Assembly (NCBI GenBank): GCA_029961685.1
Contig: JARWKL010000001.1
Location: forward strand, 59,879,314-59,943,313
Length of the DNA stretch: 64,000 nucleotides
Direction of reading: 5' to 3'
Source: Aristolochia californica
Taxonomy: Eukaryota; Streptophyta; Magnoliopsida; Piperales; Aristolochiaceae
The position numbers and the translations under genes are program-made. Position 1 is the stretch's first letter, and each line of letters begins with the position of its first letter. The notes beneath the pieces are model-generated. The model was not told the DNA's origin, made no database searches, and was given only the letters and a program-made list of their open reading frames with translations. Positions 22,967 through 36,190 of this stretch are shown here, one piece after another.

Positions 22967-25900
22967 CTATTGACTTCCAGCAGTTTTACCCCCACTGGTG
23001 ACCCCGGCTCCAGCCGCCGATGCAAGAACATCAGGTGAGATTTCCCAACTCCCACTTTTTCTTCCCCAACTGGAACGCCTGGGATGTATTACACCAGAGC
23101 CTGACATTGCAGGATCGGCAGGTACACCGTGGCTTAAATCAATGCTCCTACTTAAATCTGGAGACACGTCACTGCCATTCAAACCACTATCTTTAGTATC
23201 CAAAACATCGTTGCTGAGGCCCCCTTCAAGATCACTGACCACCCCCGATCCAGCCTCAGGAGCCCACACTGGTTTCCTTCCCATCTCCAGATCTCCCACA
23301 GATTTTCCCATGTTTGGGCTGACAAATCCACCACCAACTGATCGGGCTTGTAAACCCGATGGCTCTCGTGGGACTCTGGCTCTAAAGGTATTCTTAGAAG
23401 GAGGAATGCTTGTAAAGAAAATCTCTTTGAAATTCTCCACCACCCCTCTATTATATGGGTTGGCTCGCCGGTCGTATCTATATCTGAAGTTTTCGTAAGT
23501 TGTCTGCCAAATCACAAGGGGGAAAGCTAGTCAGGATTGCTTGTAGGTAGATACCTTTTCAGAAGCTCAAACAAGTAGTACAGATCGCAACTTAGATAGC
23601 TTAGCTGTAATACCTGGTTTGTGCTAATCAGATAGAAATGGAAGACAGTGAGACCACCCACAAACCATACAGATATGAAAGTGTAGACTATCAGTGCAAT
23701 CGAAGCTGGTGTCTTTGCCATGGCCTTCAAGATTGATTTTTCTTCAGCATCCATAATTCTCTTGATGTAGACCCAGCAAAAGCAAAAAACATAAAGGCAA
23801 AGAACAGTTGTGGAGAAGACGAACATGAAGAAGAATCGATAATTTCTCTGCATCCAGAACAAAAGGCTCATGAATTGGAAGCATTTATAATGAAATGGCT
23901 AACAAAATTGCCTTATCTTCTCACCGTATGCCTACCAAATATCCAGTGGATGAAAAATACAAGTATGCTATTTTACATCAAACACATAAAATAGCACAGT
24001 TTGAGCACCATCAATATATATATATATATATATTAAGGGCTGATCCAATATAAAAAGCCATTGGGTGCGAAACGGCTATCTTAGCCGTCCAATCATGATC
24101 AATGGCTATTTCAGTTGTCCGATCAAACGGCTATCTCAGCCGTCTGATCAACGGCTATCTCAGCCGTCTGATCATGATCAAACGGCCGAGATAGTCGTTT
24201 CGTACTAAATGGCTTTTCGTATTGGATCAGCCGTGTATATGTAATATATAAAGTAGAATATTGCAAGTATCAATGGACAAAAAAAGGAGCCAAAATATTC
24301 ATGTAGATGGAAAACTATGCATACAGGATGACACAGAACTTTCAATCATAAGAATTAGCACAATAGGCCTCAAGAATCAAAAATTTCTATAAATCTTGTT
24401 TCAGTTTCCCTTCTTAAGAGATACCTATAATAGACATGTAGTATTGAAGCTTCTGAAATCTAAGTATATCTTACCAGTCCAATACATTGCCCAACCCAAG
24501 GACAATGGTGGTCAAAACGCTCCACACAATTGTTGCAGATTGAGCAGTGAGAGCAACGGGGAGGTCGATAAAGCATGCAGGTGTCACAGTACTTAATCTT
24601 CACAGTTATTCCATTGACAATAACATCCTTCATGCGAGGTAAACGTTGCTGCGGAGTTTGGCCACCACCAACTTCAGAGCTACCTTCAAAGCTTTCAGGT
24701 TCTGGAGGGTGAGCATTGCGTGGTATTATGCCTGGATCTCTTCCTGATGTAAGCAAAAGAAGGGCTAAATCCTGAAATAGAAAATGTAAATGGAAAATTA
24801 TTCACTTCAGAAAAGACCTTAAAAAATGAGTCACATGCACAGTCCAATGGGCAGCTTTCTTGAAACAACTACGGATGAACATAAACATGTATGCAAATAG
24901 AACATCTTTTAGTAACTGTGGAGATCATGTCCAACATGAAGATAAGTCACCTTATAAAGAAGTATTAAGATAAAGCAATATTCACAATACTGAAAAAAGA
25001 TGATTATTATTGAAACTGTCTGTGAATAATGCTATACCTTAAATGTAGAGACTACTATGTGAAAGATGGAAACAGAAAGGTAAAAAATATTTGGCATGTC
25101 ACAATCTCTTCCAAACATCACACCTAAATACACATAACAGAATCACATAAAAAGGTAAAAGAATACAATTCAAGCAACCAATATCAGGTTCATGGAGAAG
25201 AAAATTGTAGTGTATATTGAGACTTGAACATGACACAAGAATTTCCCCTATTTTTTGCATTGGCAAACATGAATAGTTTGGAAAGTAATATCCAATACAA
25301 TAAGCCAGAAAATACTCACATATACTGTGAATAGAACAGCAACCACCATTATAGATATTCCAAGGTGATGAGAAAAATCATCCATTAATTTTCTAGCAAC
25401 AAATACACAGAAAACTGCAACAGGAGCAGCTATAAGAAATATAGTTAGCGCCAAAGATCTAACGTCGGGTCCAAATATAAATCTGCCACCAAGAAAAAAT
25501 ATCTGCAAGACATAACCAAAATAATTAGTTGTAGCCAAAGAACCTGCACTATTACCTGAATATGGTAAAAGAAGAAAGTAGAACAAATTCAAATAGTGAA
25601 GGGCAATGAATATCAATAATTGCTATAGTCAGTGCATTAAAAGCACAAACAAAGTTTTACAACCCAATCTCCACAAAACGGTCATTTTTGCAAACACCCA
25701 AAGCCCCAAAACCGAACTCCATGAAGCTCGACATATTCCAGTTGGTCTCTCAACAAAATTTCTCTCTTTAATCATAGAAGGAGAACCGCTAGAGCATGAT
25801 AGATAATACAAAAAAAAAAAAAAAAAATTAATTGAACTGAAAATTGAATTGTGAATGCTTAATGTTTCTTCAACTATTCCTCGAAAATTTCTTACTTGTT

Positions 25901-26283
25901 TCCATAAGAAGAGATTAAATGCAAAATTCCCAGTACGAAGTTGCAGCCAAATAAAAACCAGCTCAGTGATTAAATCTCACCGCCGTTTCCAATGCAGTAA
26001 AAGAAGATAAAGGACATAAGTAAAGAAAATAAAAAAATTAAGCTGCCCAATTCACAGAAAACCCCCAATTCCACTCCCAACCATCACCAAAGCCCTAACC
26101 TCTACAACAGAAAGAAACTTAAAATCAAGAGATCAACAAACAAGAGAGCACAAAAATTCCCTCAACTCCAATTGCACTTACATTGCTGCCTTTCCACACT
26201 TGATAAGTCCTCGGCGCCATCGCCACAGCCCCTCCGCCTCCGTCTGCCGACCCCGAACCCTGCGGCGGCGGAACCACGTACAT
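22967..26283 (-). CDS. DHHC-type protein S-acyltransferase (PAT)
   Basis: Five exons on the minus strand, all phase 0: 26283-26182, 25502-25320, 24771-24475, 23847-23614 and 23503-22967, giving 450 residues. Exon 1 encodes a Gly-rich start ([18 protein letters not shown]). Exon 2 holds two membrane segments ([20 protein letters not shown] and [13 protein letters not shown]). Exon 3 has the cysteine-rich catalytic domain: [20 protein letters not shown], then the active motif DHHC in [15 protein letters not shown]. Exon 4 has two more membrane segments. Exon 5 starts with the TTxE motif ([13 protein letters not shown]) and NPYNRG, followed by a Ser/Gly-rich cytosolic tail. The enzyme attaches palmitate to cysteines of membrane proteins through an acyl-enzyme at the DHHC cysteine. 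The layout fits the plant clade around Arabidopsis PAT05-PAT09. The start codon was chosen because it gives the conserved short N-terminus; the leader extends upstream towards 26500. Confidence 0.93.
24038..24232. mobile_element. Palindromic MITE-like element in a PAT intron
   Basis: The ends are long imperfect inverted repeats of about 45 bp. The left end reads GGCTGATCCAATATAAAAAG and the right end is its near reverse complement (CTTTTCGTATTGGATCAGCC). The interior repeats CGGCTATCTCAGCCGTC with GATCA spacers about four times, and this unit is itself palindromic. A related, more decayed copy lies at about 44975-45102. No coding capacity. A clear target duplication was not found. Confidence 0.75.
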
Positions 26284-27620
26284 TTCTCCTCACCCTTCCT
26301 CTCCCCGTTCCCAGTAATTTAAAATCCAAGATCTGAACAAACGAAACAACGACCACGGAAGGAAAAACAGACGGCGCCTCAGCCGTCACCTATCCTTACT
26401 TTCCCCTTACGAAACTTCCCGTGTGGCTAAAAAAGAAAAGGCGAGGCCTCGGAATCCGGCAGTCTCCGTTAACGGCGAGGCGCATCGAGAGTCAAGCTGA
26501 GCACCGTCCCGACGAGATCTCCGCCGTCAGTCCTCCTCCAGCAACAAGACATGGGCGAGGGGAAGAGAAGAAGAGAGAGAAAGCTGTGAGGGGGTCCTTT
26601 TTATCAGCTTTTACTTTTTAATTTTTTTGCCACTCTTCCTTCCCCTGAGAACTTTACAGAATGTCCTTCCACGTGGCAGTTTATTATTCGATGAGAGATT
26701 GATCAGTCAAGTAGTCTTTTTGCGACTATGTCTCGCGAGGGAAGAACTGCGGGCCTGCGAGCCAGGGGGACAAGAGATGTTTCCGTAGTGACGCAGTGGG
26801 GCCAACAAAGTAGTAACACGTAGCTGACTGTCACGATCGCATCGTCAGCACAGGATGAATTAAAGGAGAGAGCTTCAGTAAATACTACAAGTACATATGC
26901 CACGTCATCGAAAGCTGACGAGTCAACAGTAAATACTACACGTGTCTTTACCTCGCCTTTGTGCCGATGTTTCAAAAGAAACCGATCAAATTAGGATGTT
27001 TTCTCATTCAAACTCTCTTTATTATCATTGAGGGCAGTTTTTTTTACTCAAAAACTCGAGACCAAACTTTGACACATGAAATTCCGAGTTGAATCAGGAC
27101 TCGTTAGTTTGGAGGCCAAACTTGGACAAATCGAAAGGGACTCGATCCTTTGACTTATCTCGCCTAGTTCGAAATTCAACTCAACAATTCTAAAGTATCT
27201 AGTCCACTTGAACAAGTGGGAAAACCATGGGGGGGCTAAAAAAACCAGACTTAGCATAAGATGGTCACGAGAAGGTTCATATAAAAGGGGGTAGAGGAGT
27301 ATGGATAAGATTGTCGGCAGAATGAAAGATTGAATGATGTGTTCTTCATGGGATCTTCCCAACTAAAAACAATAAAAAAATGAAGGGGTCCCAATGATGT
27401 GTTATTTAAAGGGTCCCCTTAAAGAATACAAGGGTGGTGTCAATGTTTGTGATGTTCTCTTTTGAGGAAAATTGGGGAAATTGCTTCTTTAAAGTGGCTC
27501 ACTCTGGTGATGTGACAAAAGCTTTCACTAAACGCAAACAACAACAAGAGCTACAGAACTAGAACATACATAATTCAATCTCGAGAAATGTTGTTGCATT
27601 CCATTCCTGATTTTTTTCTA
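26284..27620. other. PAT promoter and leader; spacer to SYP61
   Basis: 26284-26600 is GC-rich and should hold the 5' leader and core promoter of the minus-strand acyltransferase gene. 26600-27620 shows no gene; the left-over frames have no recognisable motif. The SYP61 3' untranslated region is expected just below 27620. Confidence 0.5.
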
Positions 27621-30600
27621 CTATGTAAAGAAAACTAGAACAAACAGCACAACAAACAGAACCACTAAGAACAGTATCATCATTATCTGACCCTTTGCAC
27701 CGGCCTTTTTCATCACCAGGGCCACCTTTTTCTGTAGCAGAAGAGCAAGAGTGATCATAGTTAGCTGATGAAAACAAGAATAAAATATTTTGGACCGAAA
27801 TCTTACTTCCACTGCAGACAAAAAAGTAAGATTAGCTGTAATATCTGACTGGGTCTGGATGCACCTTTCCTTTACACATCTGTAAAACTAACTCGATGTC
27901 CTATTTCATGTATATCTGATAGGTCATATTTCTCTGTATTGGCAGTTCAAGTACAGGTTACATGCAAATCTAATGCACTACTGCCCATGCATAATACTTA
28001 TCAACTTGTGCCAACTATATTTCCCTTCTAATGGTTGTGTCATACTAAATTACAGCAAAATGGAACAAAGTGATTTCATTGGAAAAAGTTCACACAACCA
28101 TGCAACAAGAGAATGTGATTTGAGAGACTGACCTGAACAAAATCAAGTTTATTTGCTGTGTTGTCCATCTCCAAGCTCAGTTCTTCTAAAATCTTTTCCT
28201 GCAGCATTAAAAAAGAACAGTACTTGATATCAAATAGAAGCCTCATTGCCATAACTTTCCAATTAACAGCTTCCAGTATAAAGTGACAACAAAAGATGCA
28301 TTTCCCTTTTTTAAAATTTTTTTTTTTTTTTTTGTGAAATTACCCATATTTTCTGAAGTTACAGAGAAGACAATGTTGCTCAATTTTTATCTTGGCTTGA
28401 GCAGACACCATGCAAACTTGAGCTTCTTTCTTGCCAAATCTTTCAGCTGGTTCAAACAATTGGCAACAATATTAACTTAGCTGGGTGAGGCCAAATCAAA
28501 CCTGACTCAATGCTGAGTCTATAAGACCAGAGACATGAAAATAAGCCTGGTAAGTGTGCCAAGCAAAGAACCCAGCTTGATGAGATTTTGGCTTCCAGCC
28601 AGGTAGGCATATTTCCAGACTGTGACCAGTCTTCAAAGAATGTCTTGCCTTAAGTTATTATCTCTTTGTTTTTTTCTTTTCAGAATGTTGAGTCCCAAGC
28701 CTAGGTGAGACTGAACCCAAAACCTCAAACATGAAACCACCATTGGGTCATTGAGAGCCCAATCCTCAAGTTATTATCTCCTTGTTAACACTATTGCCTC
28801 AAATACATAAACTTCTGTTGCCATGTAACTCCTATCTCAATACTGTTTCAGATTGCCATGTACCCGTTTATGACTTTTTAAACAGACTGTTTAAAACAAC
28901 ATGTATCGCTTAAGCTACACAGAAGAGTAAACAAAAAAACGACCCCTTTGTTTGGAGTCAGTTGGCTTTATTGCTTTGAAATGAAATGTACACAGAAGGA
29001 AGCAGCCCACAAAACTACATTTGGGAAGAAGTTTCCAACTATTGTGCTGGTAAACACCTTCCTTAGCTAACTAACCAGACAAATTATTTGCAGCATGTAC
29101 CTACTGCAGCCGAGATACAACAAGTACAAAAGTCAAATATGTGAATAGTTCTCCAAGGGAAGAGGGCGGGGTGTCTCAAAAAAATAAAGAGGACTGGATC
29201 TAAGAAATTTTAATAAAATAGCTTGATGCCCTAGAGCACTCATATTTCAGCCTCAGCCAAGTAATTATCTTCCAACTGGATCTGACAAAGATAAACTTAA
29301 AAAACAGCTAGATTAAAAACACAAAACTACAAACAACTCCTTGACTAAATTCAGGAATCTTTCACTTCCATTATAGAAAGGTTGCGGGACTTAACACAAA
29401 CATCTCTACTCTTGGCAAATCACTTTTCACAAGCTTCCTAATGCTTCATATAGACAAGACCTACCAACGTATGAATTACTACCTTAATATAAAGTCAAAG
29501 ATGCAGAAATGTCTTACTTCATTAGACATTGTGGTTTCAAGTAAGACACGAAGAAGCTGAGGGCCTCAGTTAGCTCCAGCTTGGACTAACAATCAACTTC
29601 AGACTAGTTTGGAAGCATTCAATGGGGTTCCACTGTAGCTTAAATAAAATTGAGCCCACATCATGACAGGTTGACTCTGGCTCATCTCACTGGAAAAACA
29701 GGGGGAGAATGAAGACAAGAGAGAAATGAATAAAAAGAAGTCGTTAGAAGTATACCCCACAACAAACAGATTGTCAGATAAAGGTCTTTCAGACCAGTTG
29801 CAAAAAGTACCATTATCTACCCTGAGGCTGCAAGAGAAAATTAAGTGATACAGGACGAGGTACGTCCTTTGATTTTCTGGTTCCGATCGTGGTGTTTGGA
29901 ATAGGAAGTAACAGAAACAGAAAGGGAAAAGGAGACTTGAGAAGAAGAAGAAGAGAAGAATGGGAAGAATAGAGAGGAAGAAGAGGAAGAGGAGGAAGAG
30001 AAGAAGCAGATAGAAAATCTTAATTCATCTTCAACAAATCACTAATCCGATTACAATCAATTAATAGAAGAGAAACTGAAATTTAAAATTCAAAAAGAGA
30101 TAAATCTCGTAAAATCAGGAAGATAAAAACAAATTGAAATCAGATAAATGAATTACAAAAATATGGAATCACCCAGCCACAATGTGGTGGGTCCTGGTGG
30201 GGCCCTGTGCCTCTGAGTGTAAACTTGGGTGACTGGTGGCATACTGGTGTCCCCACCAATAAGAGAACAGGAAATCAGAGAGATCAAATGTAGTTCATAA
30301 AGGTCACCTTTGGGTTTTTCGATCAAATTACTAAAGAGTTCAGGTCCTTTTCAAAGTTCATCTGTTAATGTCATACTAGGCCTCTCTCCAAGGAATCCTT
30401 GGCTTGAGAGAAACACAAGAACCTCCAACAACAGTGCAAGCTTACTGGATCATATCACTGAATCAACTATTTATTCCATCCTTCTATAAGCCAGCTCACT
30501 CCAGAAAATGCTTCCTCTTCCTAGTTATTGGAAAAAATCATCAGAATCAAGCATGGCAGCCTCCACCCACTTCCTAGTTACACCACGGCAGCCTCCACCA

Positions 30601-33600
30601 AAAGGCTGGCTGAAATTGAATTCGATGGCTCCTCTCTCGGCAATCCAGGTCCTACAAGCATTGGTGGGATAGTCAGAAAATGCTCCCTTTTCTCCAGCCC
30701 AGCTCGGAGCTCTCCTCTCAGGTGTAAGATTATTTGCACAAAGATTCTCAGGCCCCAGAGTAATAAATGAGACTCACACAATGTTATCTCGTGGATGGCT
30801 AGAAATCAGAACCTCCCTGGAGACTAGGCTACCTATTTGACTAATGACATTTTGCAGCTGATTTTGGATCCAATGATCAAATCAATCCACCTCAGACTCT
30901 ACAAATTTGGGGTACTGTTTCAAGGTGGAGAAAATCATTTTCCTAAATCAAATACCAACTGAAATGTTGCTAGTTAAGCTAGAAGCTTCTTTTGAGACTA
31001 AACAGATATATTCACTTGTTCTTTCTAAAAATATAACTCTGAGGTTTTAATATAATGTCAGACTTATTTTTTAGATGGCAAGAATTTTATCAAAGGAAAA
31101 AGCAAAAAACATAAAACGAGAGAAGCTAAAGGAGGAGAATCTTGCACAACAAGCTGCTGGTGATCAGGCCCCTCCTTAGCAAGCTAGTCAGTGGGACGAA
31201 GAAATAGAAATACATTGCAAGACATCAAGGCAACCAAATCTTCATGGATGACAAGATTTTTCATCCACCACCAACCACAAGCAAGGAATCACCTTCAACA
31301 ATCAACCAGCAAGAAAAGTTCTCTTAGTTATTGTTAAACCTTCAAGAAGAGCCTCAAGCTCCACCTTATTGGAGTCAATAACACCAAAAGGGACTGAATA
31401 GACAAGAAGGATAGCCTATTTGAATCTCTAAAGATGCCCCCACAGCCTGCCAGATCTGCATTGCCTTCAGAGCTTTCATCAGTTTTTTTTGTTTTTGGTT
31501 TTTGGGAAAGTTGTGGGATTTTTATTGCTTAATCAAATAAGAAGAGGGAGACCCTCAAGATACAATAGGGAAGGAATCCCTTACAACAAGAGAGGGACAG
31601 GAAACTCTTTTAGCCAAAACATCTTTAGACTCCCATCAAAACTTAATCTCATGGAATCAACAGGAGGGACCCAGACCAAACCAAAGTACAATGGAAGGAG
31701 GAGAGGCCAACAGATGGCTTCCAATCTCAATGTGTAACAGCACCAAAACTTCCTTTGTAGTCCTCTATTAACCCAAGAGAGTGAGAAGCCAAAACCTTTT
31801 CAGAATAAACTGAGAAGCCAAATGACAGGCGAAAGAGTCAATGCTGTAGTTCTGCAGCATACGGCAGATTTTTTTACATAAACTACTAGCATATGCACTC
31901 AAATCAATTAGGCGATTCCCTTTCTCATGATGGGGTCATGTTACAGCATCTTGTTGTCAGGGACTCCATTCCATTTCTTCCCAACTAGAGGCTGAGTTTT
32001 AGCATTTTGTATTCATTGTTTCATCTAGTTGTATCTTGTTTTTCCTTTTCTTCTCCCTTTTCTTTTTGACCCCTTATGGGCTTTCAGCTTTTCTGCATCC
32101 ATTCATTGAAATGAATTTTTCATGCTGTTATAAAAAAATAAGAGAAAGATCAGAAAAAGTAAAATGTACACATTGACACAATATCCATTAAAAACAAAAT
32201 TTAAACAATATCTGTGTGAGATAAAAATATGTCTGATGTCAATTTCAAAAAAGAAAAAAGAAAGTCTGATCTTTGCACTAGTTGTGTAAGATAAAAACAG
32301 ATCTGATCAGTATAATCCACACTAGCTCTGCAGTGGAATTGGAGTTACACAACTTATGGGATGACAGAACCTGAAAGCATTAAAAACAGTCCAAGATTTC
32401 TAAGAAGACAACACCATCCATGATATCCAAAAGGGATGAAATCCACTATAGTTTTTGTAAGTTTCTTGGCAGGCTCGTTCACATGTTTATGAAAAGGAAA
32501 AGATGCATCAAAAACATACAATCCACACTCCCCTATCAAATGATATCTGCAATGATACTCTCGTGGTAAATGTGTACAATGCACTAAATTAAATGGAAAA
32601 GGCCAGGAGTCTTTTAGAAGTATATCCATGCAGCCAAATCATACTAATATCAAATTCAATGATCTTGTGGAATACATTTAGTATCTCCAGCATGAGCACC
32701 CCTTGGCTTCTCTAAACAAGGAAACAAACTTAAAAGTTGAGCCTCTTTAGATCAGGCCATGATTTCAAACCAAGATCTGCTTGTTTTCAGCTTATTGCCG
32801 AACTTTTAATGGATTTGAACTTGGTTAATGTGGTTAGAAACCTATTATTTAGTGATGACCAACAAGACATTAACAATATTACCATAACAGACCACATGTT
32901 CAAGTGGAACGAAGCACTCTAGATATCGAGTGCTCATTGTATGTTAAGATTCCATCCTTAAGGCATACAGGATAGAGGGAATTTTAGCATAAGAGGGTGC
33001 AAGTGGAAATAAAGTTAACTCTGAAAAATACACAATAATGCATACATTAAACAAGAGCAGGAGAAAGAGATAGAGAGACCTGTCCAATGAGCTCTTCATG
33101 TATAGTAAGGCCAACACCCCCAATTCTCTTCACACTAGCACTAAGCTCATCCAGCTCTTCATCTTGTTGCCTAATGGGACAATTAGTACTAGAAATCAGT
33201 AGTGATTTAATGAGCTTAACCTTTATAAATAGAAGAAGAGAACTTTGTCCAATATTCCCTTGAATGTGGATCAGGCATAAATTTGGCAGCTTTGTTGTTC
33301 ATACCAAACGAAAAAGAAAGAATAGTTTCCTAGTAAAGCTCTTGGGTTCAAGAGTCACCAGGGATTCTAGGGTTGAGCATGCTCGGGTGGAACTGACATT
33401 CTGAACAATAATAGTAGTCGGAAGAGAAGAAGGGAAACACAAATATTAAGCATTAAAAGAGAAAAAAAATTACTTTATAAGAAGCAGCTGTGTATCAGAT
33501 TCTGATGAGATGAAGTCATCATTGTCTGAAGTTGCATACCGAGTGGACCGATTATTTGGAAGCCTGATGAGTTCCTGGCGCATGCCACTAAGACTGGTGC

Positions 33601-34958
33601 CAACTGGATTGCTCTGATCATTTCCAATTGCTACTGCTTTTCTAACTGTGCTGATCTAAAAACAAAAAAATTAAGTGGTCACTAGGAAGAGCTAACTTAT
33701 TTTAATCATGCCACGGATATTTAAGAACATTGTGATTCACATCATCAATTAACAAAGTCAAATACATAATGCAGAAATGTTTTTGAAACATTTACATAAT
33801 GCAGAAAATAATGGTAAATAGAGTGATATGTCTCCATAACACAACAGTCAAGGACACAACGGAGGGATAATGCAGAAAATAATGGTAAATAACACAATAT
33901 CCATGGACACAATGGAGGGATCACATGGCCACAGCGATGATGGTGAGGACAAAATGAATAAGGCAATTTAGCAAAGGCTGCATAGACTTCCCCAAATAGG
34001 GCATATATTTTTGAAAAAAAAAATAGAAAATAGAAACATTTAAGAGTCATGAAAAGAAGCTAAAACCATTGAGACTAAACACCTGATTCAGCATCAGATT
34101 TTTTTTTATTATTTTTAGAAAATGGCAAAGGCTTTTTATCCAGAATATCAGATAATCATAATTACTCCATTTCTACATTATTTCTTTCTTTTGTCTCAAT
34201 GAATAAGCAATGCATGCATTAGGCATGAGCAGTAAAAATGCTATTCATATTTGAATTTCAAAGCCAGATATTATATAGTAAATGAAACATACTTCCTTTC
34301 GAGCATTGCTGGTCCATCTTCTTCGCTTGCCAAGCTCAACTTCATCAATGCCATACCAGGCTGGATCCCTCGCTGCTACTGCAATTGTCTTGTCCAATTC
34401 ATCTACCTTCCTATCATGAAACCAAGTACTCAGTACCATTATTTGGAATAGGAACTTGGTGATTTAATCACAAAAGAAAAGTAAATCGTGTAATTTCCTT
34501 TGTAAAACTTGCACCCAATGATGAAAACATCATTAACTTCTCCGAACGATAATGCAACTAGAGAAAAATACGAGTTTCACATCCAACAATAAACATTGCT
34601 AAAGAAATGATTTTGGCCTCACTATATTCTAAAAGTAATGATTATCCACATTCTTTTGCAGCTTTCCATCCAGAAAGCCCAACAAGGTAAACATCCTAAC
34701 AGAGTCTACTTTTCAAAATTCATTCACATACACTACCTGCCACTCAATGCTTTCACAGCCAGCAACTAGCTCTTTTGTGAGTTGAACCCTTTCTCCGGTG
34801 TTCGAAGGAACACGCTCCCATTGATGGAAAGTAGATTGCAGCTTATCAATCTAAATATGAAAGTATTAGCTCAATTAGATACAAATCCTATACTACTTCC
34901 TGGAGAAGTAAGTGAGCTAGTACAAGAAATAAGGTAAGTTCTTCAAGAAAAAAGAGAT

Positions 34959-35001
<43 letters not shown>

Positions 35002-35047
35002 ATATATACATATGTATATGCAGAAATGAATAATAGATGGACTTGTG

Positions 35048-35105
<58 letters not shown>

Positions 35106-36190
35106 TTCTCTTAGTATACAACTCATAATTAAAACAAAAACAGAAAAAAGGAAAGTAACTTGGAGACAGCAGATGGTGGGAACAAGAGGAAGTATCAGCA
35201 AGTTTCTTTCAGAAAATTGTGACATGGATTGAAAACTATAGAAGTAAACAAGTAAATCTGATAAACATACAAGGTAGATTCATTAAGAGGAGTGATACAA
35301 GCTGATGATATAGGAATAAAAATAATGAGAATAACCCCTAACCCCTTAAAAAGTACAATAATCTTAAAAACAAGAAATAGACTGATACCATGTCAAATTG
35401 AGAGAATCGGCCAGGAAAAAACAGAGAGAATAAGCAAAGAACCTATGGAGAAGTAATGACAGTTTAGAGTACTGCCACAAGTCAAGTTAGGATCTCCAAT
35501 CGACCTCCTTTTATTAATTAAAACAGTAAGTTGCATGGAAAGGACAGAAACGCCCCTCTCTCTATTACACCCAATATAAACCATAAAAGATAACATAATC
35601 GAAAAATAAAAAGACCCATCTTTATTCCATAACCAAGACTAGTTAATACTTGAGAGAAAGGACACACATACACATAAAATTAGCAAACTACCTTTATATT
35701 TTAACAGCTACCACTGACTCAAAAAAAAAAGAAATAAAGAAAAGAGAATTTAGAAGAGTCACATGAGCAAGAAAAATTTAAGTGTTTTCTTGATAAATCA
35801 ATGTTTAACAGTAGCAAAAGAAAAAGTGTTTTCTTAAGAAATCAATGTTAACAGTCTCTAACTTATCTCTTATAATTGGGAACTCTTTCCTCCTTTAGAT
35901 TGAAGGGTTACCTATATTCTATTGTATATTTGTCATATGAATAAAAGCTATTCCTCACTTCAAGAAAAAAAATAATGTAGCAGAAAAAAAAAATTGAGGC
36001 TTCAGAATATATGAGTAAATAATGGATGATATGTGTGAACTGCATGCAAAGTAATAAAAAATGCATGAGTTTTGTGTTGATCATCCATTAATTCTAAAAA
36101 TAGACAAAGAAATAAATATTAGGGCACCACACTTACAGATTCCTGAATTTCCTCTTTAACAATGTAGAATGGATCCTGAGCCAAAGACAT
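27621..36190 (-). CDS. SYP61: Syntaxin of plants 61 (Qc-SNARE)
   Basis: Seven coding exons on the minus strand: 36190-36137, 34850-34737, 34406-34293, 33655-33474, 33170-33080, 28198-28133 and 27731-27621, giving 243 residues. The protein starts MSLAQDPFYIVKEEIQES. It has an N-terminal helical bundle (DKLQSTFHQWERVP, VDELDKTIAVAARDPAWYGI, KRRRWTSNARKE), a SNARE motif from about RQQDEELDELSASVKRIGG through ELIGQEKILEEL (central-layer Gln) to KLDFVQKKVALVMKKAG, and a C-terminal membrane anchor (MMILFLVVLFVVLFVLVFFT). This is the full SYP61 layout. The protein works at the trans-Golgi network/early endosome and is linked to osmotic and salt responses in Arabidopsis. Intron phases join cleanly (exons 4 and 5 share a split Lys codon). 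A non-coding first exon seems to end at about 36950, with its intron closing at a TTTGTAG acceptor near 36213. The 4.9-kb intron before exon 6 contains LINE relics. Confidence 0.95.
29938..30010 (+). repeat. GA/GAA-rich purine tract
   Basis: A nearly pure purine stretch built from GAAGAA, GAGGAA and AGAAG units, in the long SYP61 intron. No coding meaning is assigned. Confidence 0.8.
30528..30770 (+). mobile_element. Fragment of LINE RNase H-like domain
   Basis: A short frame contains LAEIEFDGSSLGNPGPTSIG, the start of the C-terminal RNase H-like domain common in plant LINE proteins, including the first catalytic Asp in FDGS. The rest of the domain is missing or out of frame. It is related to the copy at 60540-60960. 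It lies in a SYP61 intron, antisense to the gene. Confidence 0.65.
31900..32145 (+). mobile_element. Probable LINE 3' end relic
   Basis: T-rich sequence ending in CATTCATTGAAATGAATTTT and a short A-rich tail (ATAAAAAAATAA) resembles 3' ends of plant LINEs. Together with the RNase H piece at 30528-30770 it suggests one broken LINE insertion in the SYP61 intron. The call rests on pattern only. Confidence 0.4.
34961..34994. repeat. (AT)n microsatellite
   Basis: A perfect AT dinucleotide run of about 17 units in the first coding intron of SYP61. Confidence 0.95.
35053..35102. repeat. (AG)n microsatellite
   Basis: A perfect AG dinucleotide run of about 25 units, 60 bp from the (AT)n run in the same SYP61 intron. 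It creates spurious Arg/Glu and Leu/Ser frames. Confidence 0.95.
35340..35640 (-). mobile_element. Possible copia LTR relic with primer-binding site
   Basis: Read on the minus strand, a T-rich stretch ends in TCTCTCAATTTGACA and is followed directly by TGGTATCAG, the first nine bases of the usual copia initiator-tRNA primer site. The CA end and the adjacency fit the 5' LTR edge of a copia-like element. The other end, the interior genes and a second LTR were not found. Confidence 0.4.

Noticed and set aside
34888..35225. Leu/Ser-rich and Ile/Tyr-rich frames
   Set aside because: Translations of (AG)n and (AT)n microsatellites in a SYP61 intron.
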